From contig NZ_JXXV01000018.1 in NCBI RefSeq assembly GCF_000967545.1, positions 248,001-312,000 on the forward strand: a stretch of DNA of 64,000 bases, in the 5' to 3' direction. Of the stretch, positions 43,787 through 53,128 are shown piece after piece. The notes under the pieces were generated by a model, which was not told the origin of the DNA, did no database searches, and was given only the letters and a program-made list of their open reading frames with translations. The number at the start of each line of letters is the position of its first letter. Within the stretch, counting starts at the first letter, position 1. A program made the translations under genes and the position numbers. Source of the stretch: Vibrio galatheae. Lineage in GTDB: Bacteria > Pseudomonadota > Gammaproteobacteria > Enterobacterales > Vibrionaceae.

Positions 43787-45367
43787 CTAGTCACTCCCCA
43801 TTTGATAGACGCTACCGACCCCGCTTTCATGGACAAAATCTTCGTCATGGCTGACTAAAATAAAGGCTCCGTTGTAGTGATTTAGAGTGCTGGCCAATAA
43901 CTGCTTCGATTCGAGATCGAGGTGGTTATCGGGTTCATCAAGCAGTAGCAGCGGCTGGGTTGGTTGATGACTGACCACCAGCATGGATAACTTCATCTTT
44001 TCGCCACCACTTAACTGCTCGACCTTACGAAATACGCTGTCACGGCGAAAGCCTATCCCCGCAAGTAGGGTTCTTGCCTCTGCTTCCAAGACCCCTACGC
44101 ACATGTCCATGACGGTTTCGAGCATGGTTTGATTACTTTGCAGTAAGCCAAAATGCTGATCTAAATAGTAAACCTTGCTGTTAATCAAACAGTCACCGCT
44201 TAGTAACGTCTGTTCGCCTCTTAGAACAGACAGCAGGGTCGATTTGCCCGCGCCGTTACTACCTTGCAACCACACCTTACTTCTACTGCTGAGCTGAAGA
44301 TGTATGGGCGCGTTACTGCCGAAAGGGAGAACGCCTGCAACTATCGATACGAGCTGTCCTTTGCGGCTGTCTTGCGCATCGCTCATATAGAACTTTTGTG
44401 GTTTCACTTGCTCCCAGCGTTGCTCAAGCGCACTCGCCTTTTGGCTTAGCAGCTCTCGTCTGCCACTATCATTTTTGGCTCGATTTGACATAGCCCCAGT
44501 GGCGCTATCTCTCATCCCATTGAGTAGAATTTTCGCTTGGCTACCCGTTCTGCGTAGTTTCATGCCTTGAGCCTGTCGTTGCTCAGCTTTTTCACGATTT
44601 AGCTGTGTTTGTCGTTCCAGTCGTTTTTGCTCCTTGTGCACGCTGTCGATCTGGCGTTCCAACGCAGCCACTTCCAGCCCTTTTTGCTCCCGGTAGTTAT
44701 CATAGTTTCCACCATACTGAGCCAAACCAAGGGTTGAGAGTTCCCAAATCTGATCCATCTCGCGCAACAGAAATCGGTCGTGACTGATTAATAGTATCTG
44801 GCCTGAAAACGCATTCATCTGGTTACGCAACCACTCTCTGCCTTGCTTGTCCAAGTGGTTTGACGGCTCATCAAGAACCAGCAGGTCTGCGTTCGATTGA
44901 AACAGTTGCCACAATTGCAACCGCGCAAGCTGTCCACCACTCAGTTGAGCACACGGAAAGTTAACGTCTTGCGGCAAACGCATCTCAGCAAGCTGTGACT
45001 CTAGCTCGTGCTGCAAGTTCCATTGATCTCCGACCAAATCGAACCAACGCTGATCGCACGCACCCTGTTCAATTTTTTGCAGCGCTTCAAGCGTATCAGC
45101 GACCCCGAGATATTGAGCAAGAGTTAAATCACTGCCCAGCAACGCAGAAGGTAGCTGAGTGTAAGTGCGCACTTTGCCACTGAGTACCACCTGACCATAA
45201 GTAGGACTCAGAGCCTGAGTGAGAATCGCGGCAAGAATAGACTTACCCACACCGTTTCGTCCGACTAATCCCACCTTGGAATGAGTCAAGGTGCAAGAAA
45301 GATCGCGAAAAAGAATCTCTCCATTGTCGAAGTGATAGCTGATTTTATGGGCTTGTATAACTGGCAT
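43787..45367 (-). CDS. ABC-F family ATPase
   Basis: A 526-aa soluble protein with two ABC ATPase domains and no membrane segment. Walker A loops are GRNGVGKS (about 35) and GSNGAGKS (about 340); signature motifs are LSGGQLARLQLWQL (about 142) and LSGGEKMKLSMLVV (about 440); each has a DEPxNHLD Walker B. A charged linker (EKAEQRQAQGMKLRRTGSQAK) joins them. ABC-F proteins act on the ribosome, in translation quality control or antibiotic protection. ATG 45367 has AGGAGG 7 nt upstream. It is not one of the four standard E. coli paralogues as far as I can tell, so a specialised role is likely. Confidence 0.88.
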   Translation of the reverse strand: MPVIQAHKISYHFDNGEILFRDLSCTLTHSKVGLVGRNGVGKSILAAILTQALSPTYGQVVLSGKVRTYTQLPSALLGSDLTLAQYLGVADTLEALQKIEQGACDQRWFDLVGDQWNLQHELESQLAEMRLPQDVNFPCAQLSGGQLARLQLWQLFQSNADLLVLDEPSNHLDKQGREWLRNQMNAFSGQILLISHDRFLLREMDQIWELSTLGLAQYGGNYDNYREQKGLEVAALERQIDSVHKEQKRLERQTQLNREKAEQRQAQGMKLRRTGSQAKILLNGMRDSATGAMSNRAKNDSGRRELLSQKASALEQRWEQVKPQKFYMSDAQDSRKGQLVSIVAGVLPFGSNAPIHLQLSSRSKVWLQGSNGAGKSTLLSVLRGEQTLLSGDCLINSKVYYLDQHFGLLQSNQTMLETVMDMCVGVLEAEARTLLAGIGFRRDSVFRKVEQLSGGEKMKLSMLVVSHQPTQPLLLLDEPDNHLDLESKQLLASTLNHYNGAFILVSHDEDFVHESGVGSVYQMGSD

Positions 45368-45698
45368 AATTTGCCTCCTGTAGAACAGGATTAGGCACTG
45401 CGCGTAGCAAACAGATCGCAAAAACAGCGATACAAAGTAATGATGTGAATTGTCTTAAAAGACTTGGCTCGAATAGAGCGAAGATTGAGCTACGCCGACT
45501 AACCCTGTGAAATCCGAATAACAATGTAAAAATGGATAACAGGTGTTAGTTGTACATATTGGCGTAATCTCCTACAGAAATGATGCGCTGAGTATAGAGC
45601 AATTTTTGTTCTTGTTGCAAGGGCTCAAATAGCAAACACATGATGTTGTCACAAACCAGGATATCTCCCACCGTTTAAATCAACGCGCGATACAAACG
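45368..45698. other. Intergenic region ahead of the ABC-F gene
   Basis: About 330 bp between two minus-strand genes; it should hold the ABC-F promoter and leader. It contains a near-palindrome GTCTTAAAAGAC around 45453-45464. I found no clear leader peptide or terminator-antiterminator pair, although resistance ABC-F genes sometimes have them. Confidence 0.4.
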
Positions 45699-48143
45699 CT
45701 ACACAGCCTGCTTAGTATCGACTGAATCAGCCTTGGAGGTGACATTGCGAAACAGTATCTCGTTGAGGCTCGTCGAACTGATTGGTTTAGTGATCACATC
45801 ACAGCAACCCGCCGAGATCATCTGATCTCTGGCTTCTTGATAGGCATCAGCCGTACAACCTATCATCACAGGTTGGTGTGGTAATTTAAGGCCTAATATC
45901 TCTTTGACTGCTTGCGTGCCATCCATAACTGGCATGTGGTTGTCCATAAATACCACATCAAAGTCGCGTTGGGTGACCTGCTCGATCGCTTCTAAGCCGT
46001 TACTCGCAATGTCGTACTCAAAGCCTAATTTATCTAGGAATCGACCTAGGACCATTGCATTCACTTTGGTATCTTCAACGATCAAAACCCACATGCCGGT
46101 ACCGTTATATGTTTGCTGACCATCGGCGACTTGGTCTGCTGATTCATCCGTTGCTAAAGAGATAGGTACGGAAACGGTAAAAGTACTGCCTGTGCCGAGC
46201 GTACTGTTTAAATCAATAGTGCCCTGCATGACGTTCACTAACTCAGACACAATCGCCAGTCCCAAACCTGTCCCTCCAAATCGACGTGTCGTGTCTGTTT
46301 CTGCCTGACTGAATGGATCAAAAATGAGCGCTTGTTTCTCTTGGCTAATCCCGATTCCACTATCACTGACGCTCATTTTCAATGTCGGCTGGCTTTGACT
46401 AAACTCAATGCCAACCGCCAGTTTCACTTGCCCCGATATGGTGAACTTGAGCGCATTACTGAGCAGGTTTTGTAGTACCTGCATTAGCCGAGTTTCATCA
46501 CTGGCGATACGAACATGGACGTCAAAATCGCATTGGCAGACAAAGTAAATCCCTTTCTCTGCACACAAAGGGGTATAGAGATTGGTCAATTTGGTTGTGA
46601 TATCCGCCAATAGAAAGCTTTTTTGCTCTAACTTGACTTTCCCCGCCTCAGTTTTAGAAAAGTCCAAAATATCGTTGAGAACCGTCATCATGTGGTGGCC
46701 AGAATTGAGCAAGGTGTCGACGTACTCTTTTTGCTCTTGGTCTAACGAGGTGTCTTGAAGTAATTCTCCAACGCCAAGAATGCCATTCATCGGCGTGCGT
46801 AATTCGTGGCTCATCGCGGCAAGGAATTTAGATTTAGCGATATTGGCAGCATTGGCTTCAATGGCCTTTTGCTCTAAGTTGTCTTGAAGCTCAATGCGCT
46901 GACTAATGTCGCGCTTGACCGCCATATAACCTTCCAGTTTTCCATCAGCTTGAAACAGCGGTGTCAACGTTAATTCAATCCAATACCACTGACCATTCTT
47001 ATGGTAATTGATCAACTCGAACGAACCGCTTTGCCACAATTTAGTGACCTCTCTTATCTCATCTATGGTCAATCGGCTGGTCAACTCTCCATGCAATAAG
47101 CTATCTGGATCGCGGCCTAACGCTTCCGCTTCCGTATAGCCAGTCAGCTGTTCAAACGCCGCATTAACCCAAACAATATGGCTATTGGCGTCGACGAAGA
47201 TCACCGCGTCACGCATGTACTTGACCAAGCGAGCCAAACGGGCAGACTCGGCCTCGCGCCGTTTAAGCTGCTTCGATTGTTTACGCAGTTTTTTCTCTGA
47301 CTTATACAAAGCTTGAAACGGTGAAACTAACACATGTTGACCAAAGATAAACAAAGCGACGATGGCGATCAGCGTGGCCAGCGCCATACCGACCAAAAGA
47401 CTCTCAATAAAGTTATTTTTCGCATTTGTGATTAACTGTGGGGAGTAGGAATAAAGAATCGTAAAATCTAGATCTTTCACTGGTTTCTGTTCTATCAACC
47501 AGCCGTTAGGATTGTGCATACTCCAATTGAATCGATCTTGTTTTAAGCCAAACCAGTGCAGCGAATCACTGCCAAAACCAGAATAAAATCGACTGTCATC
47601 CAATGGCGTGACTAAAGTCACCAACCCCTCAGGCAAACTATTGTATTCAACAGGCAAGGTAACAATCAGGTAGTTGCTTTGCATTTGGTCAAAAATCGAG
47701 TACGACGGATTGACGAGTAGGCTTCCATCTTGTATTCCATCAGCAATAAAAGCGGTGACCTTCTCTGGCAAAGCTAAATCAGAATAGACTTTCTCACCAA
47801 CAAAATCATAGACATTAATAAACGATGACACACCGATTGGTTTGTAGCGTTTTAGTTGATCATAAAACGCTGACGGATTATCGATTCCTTCCAGTACAGC
47901 ACTTAAAACAAGCGGGTGTTGCGCCAAGTTTTTTAATATTTGCTCGCGCGCATGTATATATTCGGTGACATACTGCTCAACCGTGGTGAGCTTACTGTCG
48001 AGACTCTCATCAATGACAACTTGTGCGGTTTTAGAGGCTTGATGCTGAACAAAAATCAAACTAACCGAAAAGAACACGGCAGAACAAACAACGATGAAGA
48101 GCGAAAACAAATGCATCCCATTTCTTTTGTCAAAGATTAGCAT
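45699..48143 (-). CDS. Hybrid sensor histidine kinase (periplasmic sensor, PAS, HK, REC)
   Basis: An 814-aa hybrid kinase: helix 1 (about 10-35), a 220-residue periplasmic sensor of Cache-like appearance, helix 2 (about 262-285), a coiled coil, a PAS/PAC module (about 305-430), HisKA with AAMSHELRTPMNG (phospho-His near 444), HATPase with RFGGTGLGLAI, and a C-terminal receiver with VVFMDNHMPVMDG (Asp near 732). There is no HPt domain or output regulator nearby, so phosphate must go to an unlinked phosphorelay. A periplasmic binding protein gene lies 37 nt upstream in the same transcript, as in luxPQ. Confidence 0.9.
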   Translation of the reverse strand: MLIFDKRNGMHLFSLFIVVCSAVFFSVSLIFVQHQASKTAQVVIDESLDSKLTTVEQYVTEYIHAREQILKNLAQHPLVLSAVLEGIDNPSAFYDQLKRYKPIGVSSFINVYDFVGEKVYSDLALPEKVTAFIADGIQDGSLLVNPSYSIFDQMQSNYLIVTLPVEYNSLPEGLVTLVTPLDDSRFYSGFGSDSLHWFGLKQDRFNWSMHNPNGWLIEQKPVKDLDFTILYSYSPQLITNAKNNFIESLLVGMALATLIAIVALFIFGQHVLVSPFQALYKSEKKLRKQSKQLKRREAESARLARLVKYMRDAVIFVDANSHIVWVNAAFEQLTGYTEAEALGRDPDSLLHGELTSRLTIDEIREVTKLWQSGSFELINYHKNGQWYWIELTLTPLFQADGKLEGYMAVKRDISQRIELQDNLEQKAIEANAANIAKSKFLAAMSHELRTPMNGILGVGELLQDTSLDQEQKEYVDTLLNSGHHMMTVLNDILDFSKTEAGKVKLEQKSFLLADITTKLTNLYTPLCAEKGIYFVCQCDFDVHVRIASDETRLMQVLQNLLSNALKFTISGQVKLAVGIEFSQSQPTLKMSVSDSGIGISQEKQALIFDPFSQAETDTTRRFGGTGLGLAIVSELVNVMQGTIDLNSTLGTGSTFTVSVPISLATDESADQVADGQQTYNGTGMWVLIVEDTKVNAMVLGRFLDKLGFEYDIASNGLEAIEQVTQRDFDVVFMDNHMPVMDGTQAVKEILGLKLPHQPVMIGCTADAYQEARDQMISAGCCDVITKPISSTSLNEILFRNVTSKADSVDTKQAV

Positions 48144-48180
48144 TGCGCCACCTTACACACTCCTTTTAGCCTTTGGCTGC

Positions 48181-49383
48181 CTAAAGTAATTTCACCGCAT
48201 TGTTATTGTCATAATAGGCCATGCAATAATCACTTGCAGACAACGCCTCATGCGCATCTAAATTGGTACTACTGGGCAACTCAAACGGTTGATGATAGGT
48301 TTTGAGCAGCCCTTCTACAGGCATATCCATATTTTCTAATGCAGTTTTTAGCGTACGCCGATTGGTTATCGTATCAGAGACGAACTGCACGTTTTGTGCT
48401 GCTGCTATCAATAATTTTGTCAAATCATAACCATGGACGAACCCTGCCGGCGCTTCAATATTCAGGCTAGCAAACGAGTCGGGATAAATGGCTTTCGCAC
48501 GCTCAAACACTTGGGCTTGATATTCCGTCAGTGTCGAACTGTAGAAATTAAAGCAGGATTGAATAAATCGCAGTGGCGCTTGCTCCCTCACGTTATAGGG
48601 AACAATACGTGAAAACTGACCGCCCGTTATTCCCCAATGACTGTACACAGGCAGTCTTTCTCCAACTTCAGAAATCGCCTCAACAATCGCCTTACCTTCT
48701 CTGGTATTGGCCACCATCAATAAGCAATCAGCCCCAGCGCTAAGAGCTTTGCGCACGATAATCCGCGCGTCGGAATTTTCAATCCCCCAGTCAAACCATG
48801 AAGTGTCGGTTTGACTGTCAAGTTCCATCGGCAGCGCTTTCATCATCGCTTTAAAATTTGACTTACCCCAACCCGTATTTTCTAGCACCAGATGAGGATG
48901 GCGACACTGCTGCTCAACGGCATAATCAACCAGAATTTTACCGACTTTGGAATCATCAACAGAAAGGCGAAAGATATAATTATTCTCGCTCGGCGTGCCG
49001 CGCGTAATGGGCGTTGCCGCCGCCCAAGGGACAAGGGTTAATAAAGACGATTGATTGATGAAATCACGGTACTTAATCAGCGGTGGACTGTGTAAGCCTG
49101 CGACCAAAGCAATCGTGGCGGGATCATTAAGAGCGCGCTGGATGTTCGCTTTGCTGCGCTTAACGTTTCCCCTATGATCTAAGGCAACAAACTCGACGGG
49201 AATACCATTGAGCTGATTACCGACTTCCGAGAACGCGACCCTGACACCCTGCTCGATTGCGAGTGCTGACTCAGAGTGTCCGGTTCTATCTGCATCAAAA
49301 TAGATTTTCAATACTAACGGCGCTGACGCAAAGGTCGACGCACAAAACAGCCACGAAGCGATTCCAATCCAGAACCGAGGCAT
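48181..49383 (-). CDS. Periplasmic ligand-binding protein (Peripla_BP_6 type) paired with the hybrid kinase
   Basis: A 400-aa type I periplasmic binding protein of the branched-chain amino acid/amide group: a signal peptide ends at FASA, IYFDADRTGHSESALAIEQGVRVAF opens the first lobe, VAGLHSPP near 94 lies in the hinge region and VHGYDLTKLLIAAAQ near 312 is in the second lobe. The last visible residues lack any transport context. It is 37 nt upstream of the kinase gene, and I infer that it supplies the ligand-bound signal to that kinase. The ligand is unknown. Confidence 0.85.
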   Translation of the reverse strand: MPRFWIGIASWLFCASTFASAPLVLKIYFDADRTGHSESALAIEQGVRVAFSEVGNQLNGIPVEFVALDHRGNVKRSKANIQRALNDPATIALVAGLHSPPLIKYRDFINQSSLLTLVPWAAATPITRGTPSENNYIFRLSVDDSKVGKILVDYAVEQQCRHPHLVLENTGWGKSNFKAMMKALPMELDSQTDTSWFDWGIENSDARIIVRKALSAGADCLLMVANTREGKAIVEAISEVGERLPVYSHWGITGGQFSRIVPYNVREQAPLRFIQSCFNFYSSTLTEYQAQVFERAKAIYPDSFASLNIEAPAGFVHGYDLTKLLIAAAQNVQFVSDTITNRRTLKTALENMDMPVEGLLKTYHQPFELPSSTNLDAHEALSASDYCMAYYDNNNAVKLL

Positions 49384-49582
49384 ACCAGCTCCCTTGGACG
49401 ATGAACGAAAGATAACATTAGCTTAGGTGACTGGTCGCCATTTTCCAATTTCTAGTACTTTTAGCGTAGAAATATTCGAAAAGGGATTAGGTCAGGAGTC
49501 TAGTCAATTTGCTGTACTGAAATGCGATTTTTAAACTCAAATACCTTTTCTGCGCATACATCAATACAGCTCCCACAGCTCA

Positions 49583-51256
49583 TCACAATTTGGCGACAAC
49601 CCCTGCTGCATCGCCCTGTGTGCGGCACTGAGCAAAGATATCTTGGCTTGCTTGATAAACGGATGTTTCAACATCCATGATGCCAAGCATTGAGTGAAAC
49701 AGATTATCGTGGGAGTAATGTTCCGAGTGCGCGACTTGCTCTAAGCAGTGATTATCTAGTCCTTTTTGCTGTGCAAATTGAGGTGAAGTCCAAACCATCA
49801 ATGGGACTTTTGTTTGCTGTTCGGGCGCGAGTGCGTATGGCATACCATGCAGAAACAAACCATTTTCACCAATCGACTCACCATGATCCGAAACATATAC
49901 TAAGGCAGTATTGTATTTGTCTTGTAAGCCTTTGAGCTTGTCCACCACCTGCGCAATAACGTAATCAGTGTAACGAATGGTGTTGTCATAACTGTTTCTG
50001 ATCTGTTCCACCGAGCAATTTTCGATATCCGCGCGCGGGCAATCAGGTTGAAAAAACGCATGCTCACGTGGATAACGCTGAAAGTAAGTTGGCCCGTGGC
50101 TGCCAATAACATGCATCAATACCATGCGGTTTCCTTGCATGTTATCCACTTGCTGGTCAAAATTTTCCAACAACGCCATATCGTAACAGGTTGACCCATT
50201 GCATAAGCCGTCGTTGCGCTTACGGTCAATTTCTTGCTTAGTGATGTGCTTCGCAACCCCTTTGTCACCACCGTCATTCTCTAACCAAAATAGATCGACC
50301 TTGGCGCGCTTTAGAATATCAAGCACGTTGTCCTGATTGTCAGCCACCTCACGACTGTAGTTATCATGACCTAAAGACGAGAACAAGCATGGCACAGAGA
50401 CCGCTGTTGCAGTGCCACACGAAGCAACATCCTGAAACGACACCATATTCAAGGCTTGTGTATAGGCGTTAGTCGCACGCGAGTAGCCATTGGCTTGGTA
50501 CTCTTGCGATCGCGCGGTCTCACCGAGGACAAACACCATCAAGGTTGGCTTTTCTTGAGCGGCAGCCAAAGCAGACTGGCTTTGCTTAGCGTCGATCCCC
50601 ATCGGCTGATATTCAATCGGCTCGGTCAAATAAGTTTTGTTGACGTATTTCGTGACACTGTAGACCCACTGTGTCGGCACAATCATCTGTCTAAGATAAG
50701 CATTGTTGCGACCCACTGATGCATAGTCTTGGTAATATAAGCCTGCAATCACCGCAATCACCAATAGCGATGCCACCATAGAGCCAGCTTTTTTCATCAG
50801 CAGGTTAAAAAATGATCGCGGCTTTTCAATCGGCAGTAACATTAGCAACAGCGCAGGAAGGACGCCCATTAGCAGCATCCATGCGACTGAGTAACCGCTC
50901 AAATACGCAGTCGCCTCGCTACTGTCTGTTTCTACTATGTTAGCGACCATATTCGAATCAAATAGAGTGCCATAATTGAACCCTGCATAGCTCACCGCAG
51001 CAGATATCACCAACAATATTACAAAATATGGCTTAGTGATAAACGGCCAGCTAAATAGATTGAAAAGAAGATTAAAGGCGGCAAAAAAGAACACCGGAAT
51101 CGAAACCACAAAGCCGATTTTAACTGTGCCTAACTCGCTGAATATTTCCAGCAATGCAGAGTAAACCGGTACATTAACCACCAGCGCAAAGTAGCCCGCC
51201 AGCAAAGCTGTAAGGCCAACATAAGAAAAAGGTGAACCACTAAATAATCGTTTCAT
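49583..51256 (-). CDS. eptA: Lipid A phosphoethanolamine transferase EptA
   Basis: A 557-aa inner-membrane enzyme that transfers phosphoethanolamine to lipid A, lowering surface charge and binding of polymyxins. Five N-terminal helices precede a periplasmic alkaline-phosphatase-like domain; the catalytic threonine is in LGETARSQEY (near 247) and a zinc-ligand motif is YVSDHGESIGE (near 455). Paired cysteines in CGTATAVSVPC and GLCNGSTC suggest disulfides. It starts 3 nt after dgkA, so both are co-transcribed from a promoter with a PmrA-like box. MCR-type relatives are the alternative, but the dgkA linkage is typical of chromosomal eptA. Confidence 0.9.
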   Translation of the reverse strand: MKRLFSGSPFSYVGLTALLAGYFALVVNVPVYSALLEIFSELGTVKIGFVVSIPVFFFAAFNLLFNLFSWPFITKPYFVILLVISAAVSYAGFNYGTLFDSNMVANIVETDSSEATAYLSGYSVAWMLLMGVLPALLLMLLPIEKPRSFFNLLMKKAGSMVASLLVIAVIAGLYYQDYASVGRNNAYLRQMIVPTQWVYSVTKYVNKTYLTEPIEYQPMGIDAKQSQSALAAAQEKPTLMVFVLGETARSQEYQANGYSRATNAYTQALNMVSFQDVASCGTATAVSVPCLFSSLGHDNYSREVADNQDNVLDILKRAKVDLFWLENDGGDKGVAKHITKQEIDRKRNDGLCNGSTCYDMALLENFDQQVDNMQGNRMVLMHVIGSHGPTYFQRYPREHAFFQPDCPRADIENCSVEQIRNSYDNTIRYTDYVIAQVVDKLKGLQDKYNTALVYVSDHGESIGENGLFLHGMPYALAPEQQTKVPLMVWTSPQFAQQKGLDNHCLEQVAHSEHYSHDNLFHSMLGIMDVETSVYQASQDIFAQCRTQGDAAGVVAKL

Positions 51257-51259
51257 GCC

Positions 51260-51616
51260 TTACACCAATATATAGATCCAAGTAAATGCGGCTAAACACA
51301 GCGCGATAAACACCGCTGAAGATCCGATGTCTTTTGCGCGGCCACTCAGCTCATGCCAATCACTGCCAATACGATCGACAACAGCTTCAAGTGCCGAGTT
51401 AAGTAATTCGACGATCACGACCAACGCCAAGCTAGCGATCAGCAGTAGATGCTCAACTTTGCTCACGGGTAACAGGAAAGAGACAGCAACCAAAACAATG
51501 CTTAGCAGCACCTCTTGGCGAAAAGCGGCTTCGTGGTTCCAAGCGGAACGCAGCCCATAAAGAGAATATTTTGATGCGTAGAGAACGCGAATAATGCCGG
51601 AATGTCCTGGTTTCAC
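51260..51616 (-). CDS. dgkA: Diacylglycerol kinase DgkA
   Basis: A 118-aa three-helix membrane kinase that phosphorylates diacylglycerol. The conserved AWNHEAAFRQEV (N-terminal amphipathic helix) and ELLNSALEAVVDRIGSDWHELSGRAKDIGSSAV (about 65-98) contain the catalytic glutamate and zinc/ATP residues. The start is GTG 51616. DgkA recycles the diacylglycerol left when EptA uses phosphatidylethanolamine as donor, which explains the operon. Confidence 0.93.
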   Translation of the reverse strand: MKPGHSGIIRVLYASKYSLYGLRSAWNHEAAFRQEVLLSIVLVAVSFLLPVSKVEHLLLIASLALVVIVELLNSALEAVVDRIGSDWHELSGRAKDIGSSAVFIALCLAAFTWIYILV

Positions 51617-51968
51617 TTCAATACTCAGTCTTGTTGCAAATTAGATAGCGTCAGACTAGCGTTTGAAACTTAAGAAACCCTTAAGATAAGAAATTCAAAT
51701 AAGGAAGGCGGAACAAGGTTTGGCACAGAAGGGGTCAAAATAGCAGGATCATAGCAGAGGTCAGCAAACCTCCGCCATATCGATGTGTCATCATTCTCCC
51801 TGAGAATTAGAACTGATAGACCAAGCCCGCGCATATCATGGGTTAACTAATATCACGGCAACGAATGGGAACTTGATTTGCAAATTTAGTATTTTTCTAA
51901 ACTAGCCTGTTTATTTGACCCTGTAACGACACAATACAGGGTTGTTGTAAACATAAACACGGCGTCAG
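51617..51968. other. Intergenic region between dgkA and the DUF2024 gene
   Basis: 352 bp. It holds a PmrA-like box near dgkA (51669-51685), a small hairpin ATTCTC/GAGAAT (51793-51807), and an imperfect stem ACCCTGTA/TACAGGGT (51918-51942) that could end the DUF2024 transcript. Minus strand 51839-51807 could encode MICAGLVYQF-stop, resembling a beta-barrel C terminus; no remainder of such a gene is present. Confidence 0.5.
51669..51685 (-). promoter_or_regulatory. PmrA-type box upstream of dgkA-eptA
   Basis: CTTAAG-N5-CTTAAG, the direct repeat bound by PmrA/BasR-type response regulators (YTTAAK-N5-YTTAAK). The box and the five flanking bases on one side are identical to the box before the PepSY gene. 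It is 53 bp before the dgkA start. The regulator is not in the window. Confidence 0.68.
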
Positions 51969-52229
51969 TTATTGTTCAAATCCTTCTAAGGTAATAATTG
52001 CGTAACCGTTCTTTTTGACTTGCTCATTAAGTTCTGAGAACTGCTCGCTGGTGTGACAAAATTGACAGTCACTTGAACTCAAACTTTCGACCTCTAGTTG
52101 CCGCAGCGCCAAGAACGCCTTGGCTGCATCAATTGCCTTCTGTGCATCGCGTTGTTGAAGTAACACGTCAAAATGCAATTTTTTGCCTTCAAGGGTAGTG
52201 GTATGGGTATCGTAGACGTGTAAGCTCAT
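51969..52229 (-). CDS. DUF2024 protein
   Basis: An 86-aa cytoplasmic protein of the DUF2024 family: it begins MSLHVYDTHTTTLEGKKLHFDV and carries a CQFCHTSE motif near residue 56 followed by NGYAIITLEGF. The CxxC-H motif could bind a metal or act in redox chemistry; no function is established. ATG 52229 has GGAG 6 nt upstream; the long frame to 52337 overlaps the upstream gene and is not needed. It is 25 nt after a secreted-protein gene under MarR control. Confidence 0.8.
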   Translation of the reverse strand: MSLHVYDTHTTTLEGKKLHFDVLLQQRDAQKAIDAAKAFLALRQLEVESLSSSDCQFCHTSEQFSELNEQVKKNGYAIITLEGFEQ

Positions 52230-52254
52230 ATTATCTCCAAAGATTGTCTTTAAT

Positions 52255-53007
52255 TTATTTAGTACTGACACGGCCTGGCAGCGACAAATCACCAGATGCA
52301 ATATCATGGACCTCGGTAACACAAAGAAGCGGTGCATGAACGTTTGCGTTCACCTTCAGTACCGCGCTGACCGAGTCAAAATTAAAATTTTTATCCGTTG
52401 TCAGCGATGACTTGGGCACCTCAACTCGAAGCTCTGTTGTGGTAAATTCAGGAGAAAAGTCGGGGCTATCAATATAAATCGGTAACTTTGGCCATGTCTC
52501 TGGCACTGTCGGTGATGAGTTTTCAGGTATGTCACGTACTTTGAGACCACCCGCGCAGGTTTCGTCTTTAACCAGTACGACCCAATGTGAATGCCACTGG
52601 TCACCGTCATTGGTTAAGTTTCCATCGCCATTTTCATCGTATAGCGGCGTGTCGTCAAAATCTGGGTGTGCAGTTACTGCTAGGGCGACGATGCCTTTTT
52701 CTTTATCAAAACCTATTGCTGATGAATCTAAGCTAGTCGGCCATACGTAGCTATACACTTGCGCCCCAGCCAACGCCCCTGTGAAATCAGGTTTCAAACT
52801 ACCGATATGATCACGGACTTCCAGTTGAAAAACAAAACGGTCCTGTTGCTCTATGACCTTGCTATGAATCAGATCAAAGCTTGCTGGGATACGGTTATCT
52901 GAGCTAGCAATAATATGCTCATCTTGGTGAGCAGCCACAGTTCCAGTTTGTAAACCAACAATAGATGCAATTGTGGCAAGGGCCTTTCTTTGAGTACTAA
53001 TTTTCAT
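52255..53007 (-). CDS. Secreted protein of unknown function under MarR control
   Basis: A 250-aa protein with a signal peptide (MKISTQRKALATIASIVGLQTGTVAAH), so periplasmic or outer surface. The mature part is beta-rich, with a DENGDGNLTNDGDQWHSHWVVLV segment (about 122-145) that looks like a calcium-binding loop, and two cysteines (near 150 and 228) that could pair. I do not recognise the family. The transcript starts immediately at a perfect 37-bp palindrome, and the next gene is DUF2024. Its role may be in handling whatever the divergent MarR senses. Confidence 0.6.
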   Translation of the reverse strand: MKISTQRKALATIASIVGLQTGTVAAHQDEHIIASSDNRIPASFDLIHSKVIEQQDRFVFQLEVRDHIGSLKPDFTGALAGAQVYSYVWPTSLDSSAIGFDKEKGIVALAVTAHPDFDDTPLYDENGDGNLTNDGDQWHSHWVVLVKDETCAGGLKVRDIPENSSPTVPETWPKLPIYIDSPDFSPEFTTTELRVEVPKSSLTTDKNFNFDSVSAVLKVNANVHAPLLCVTEVHDIASGDLSLPGRVSTK

Positions 53008-53021
53008 TTTTAACTCCTGTC

Positions 53022-53058
53022 ATTAATATTTAGTTTCGCATCGAAACTAAATATTAAT
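53022..53058. promoter_or_regulatory. Perfect palindromic MarR operator
   Basis: Two exact 17-bp arms (53022-53038 and 53042-53058) around CAT, with TAGTTTCG as the conserved inner half. A third half-site TAGTTTCG lies at 53086-53093 before the marR gene. The palindrome overlaps the leader of the divergent secreted-protein gene, 15 bp from its ATG. Confidence 0.8.
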
Positions 53059-53128
53059 TTACATGCACACTTAGATTTGTCAATATAGTTTCGACTAAAA
53101 ACTTTTATTATTTTTTCACGGTGGCAGT

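Noticed and set aside
51807-51839. Possible C-terminal remnant of an outer-membrane beta-barrel (MICAGLVYQF-stop) on the minus strand.
   Set aside because: Only ten residues fit and an in-frame stop lies just upstream, so chance is as likely as a gene relic.
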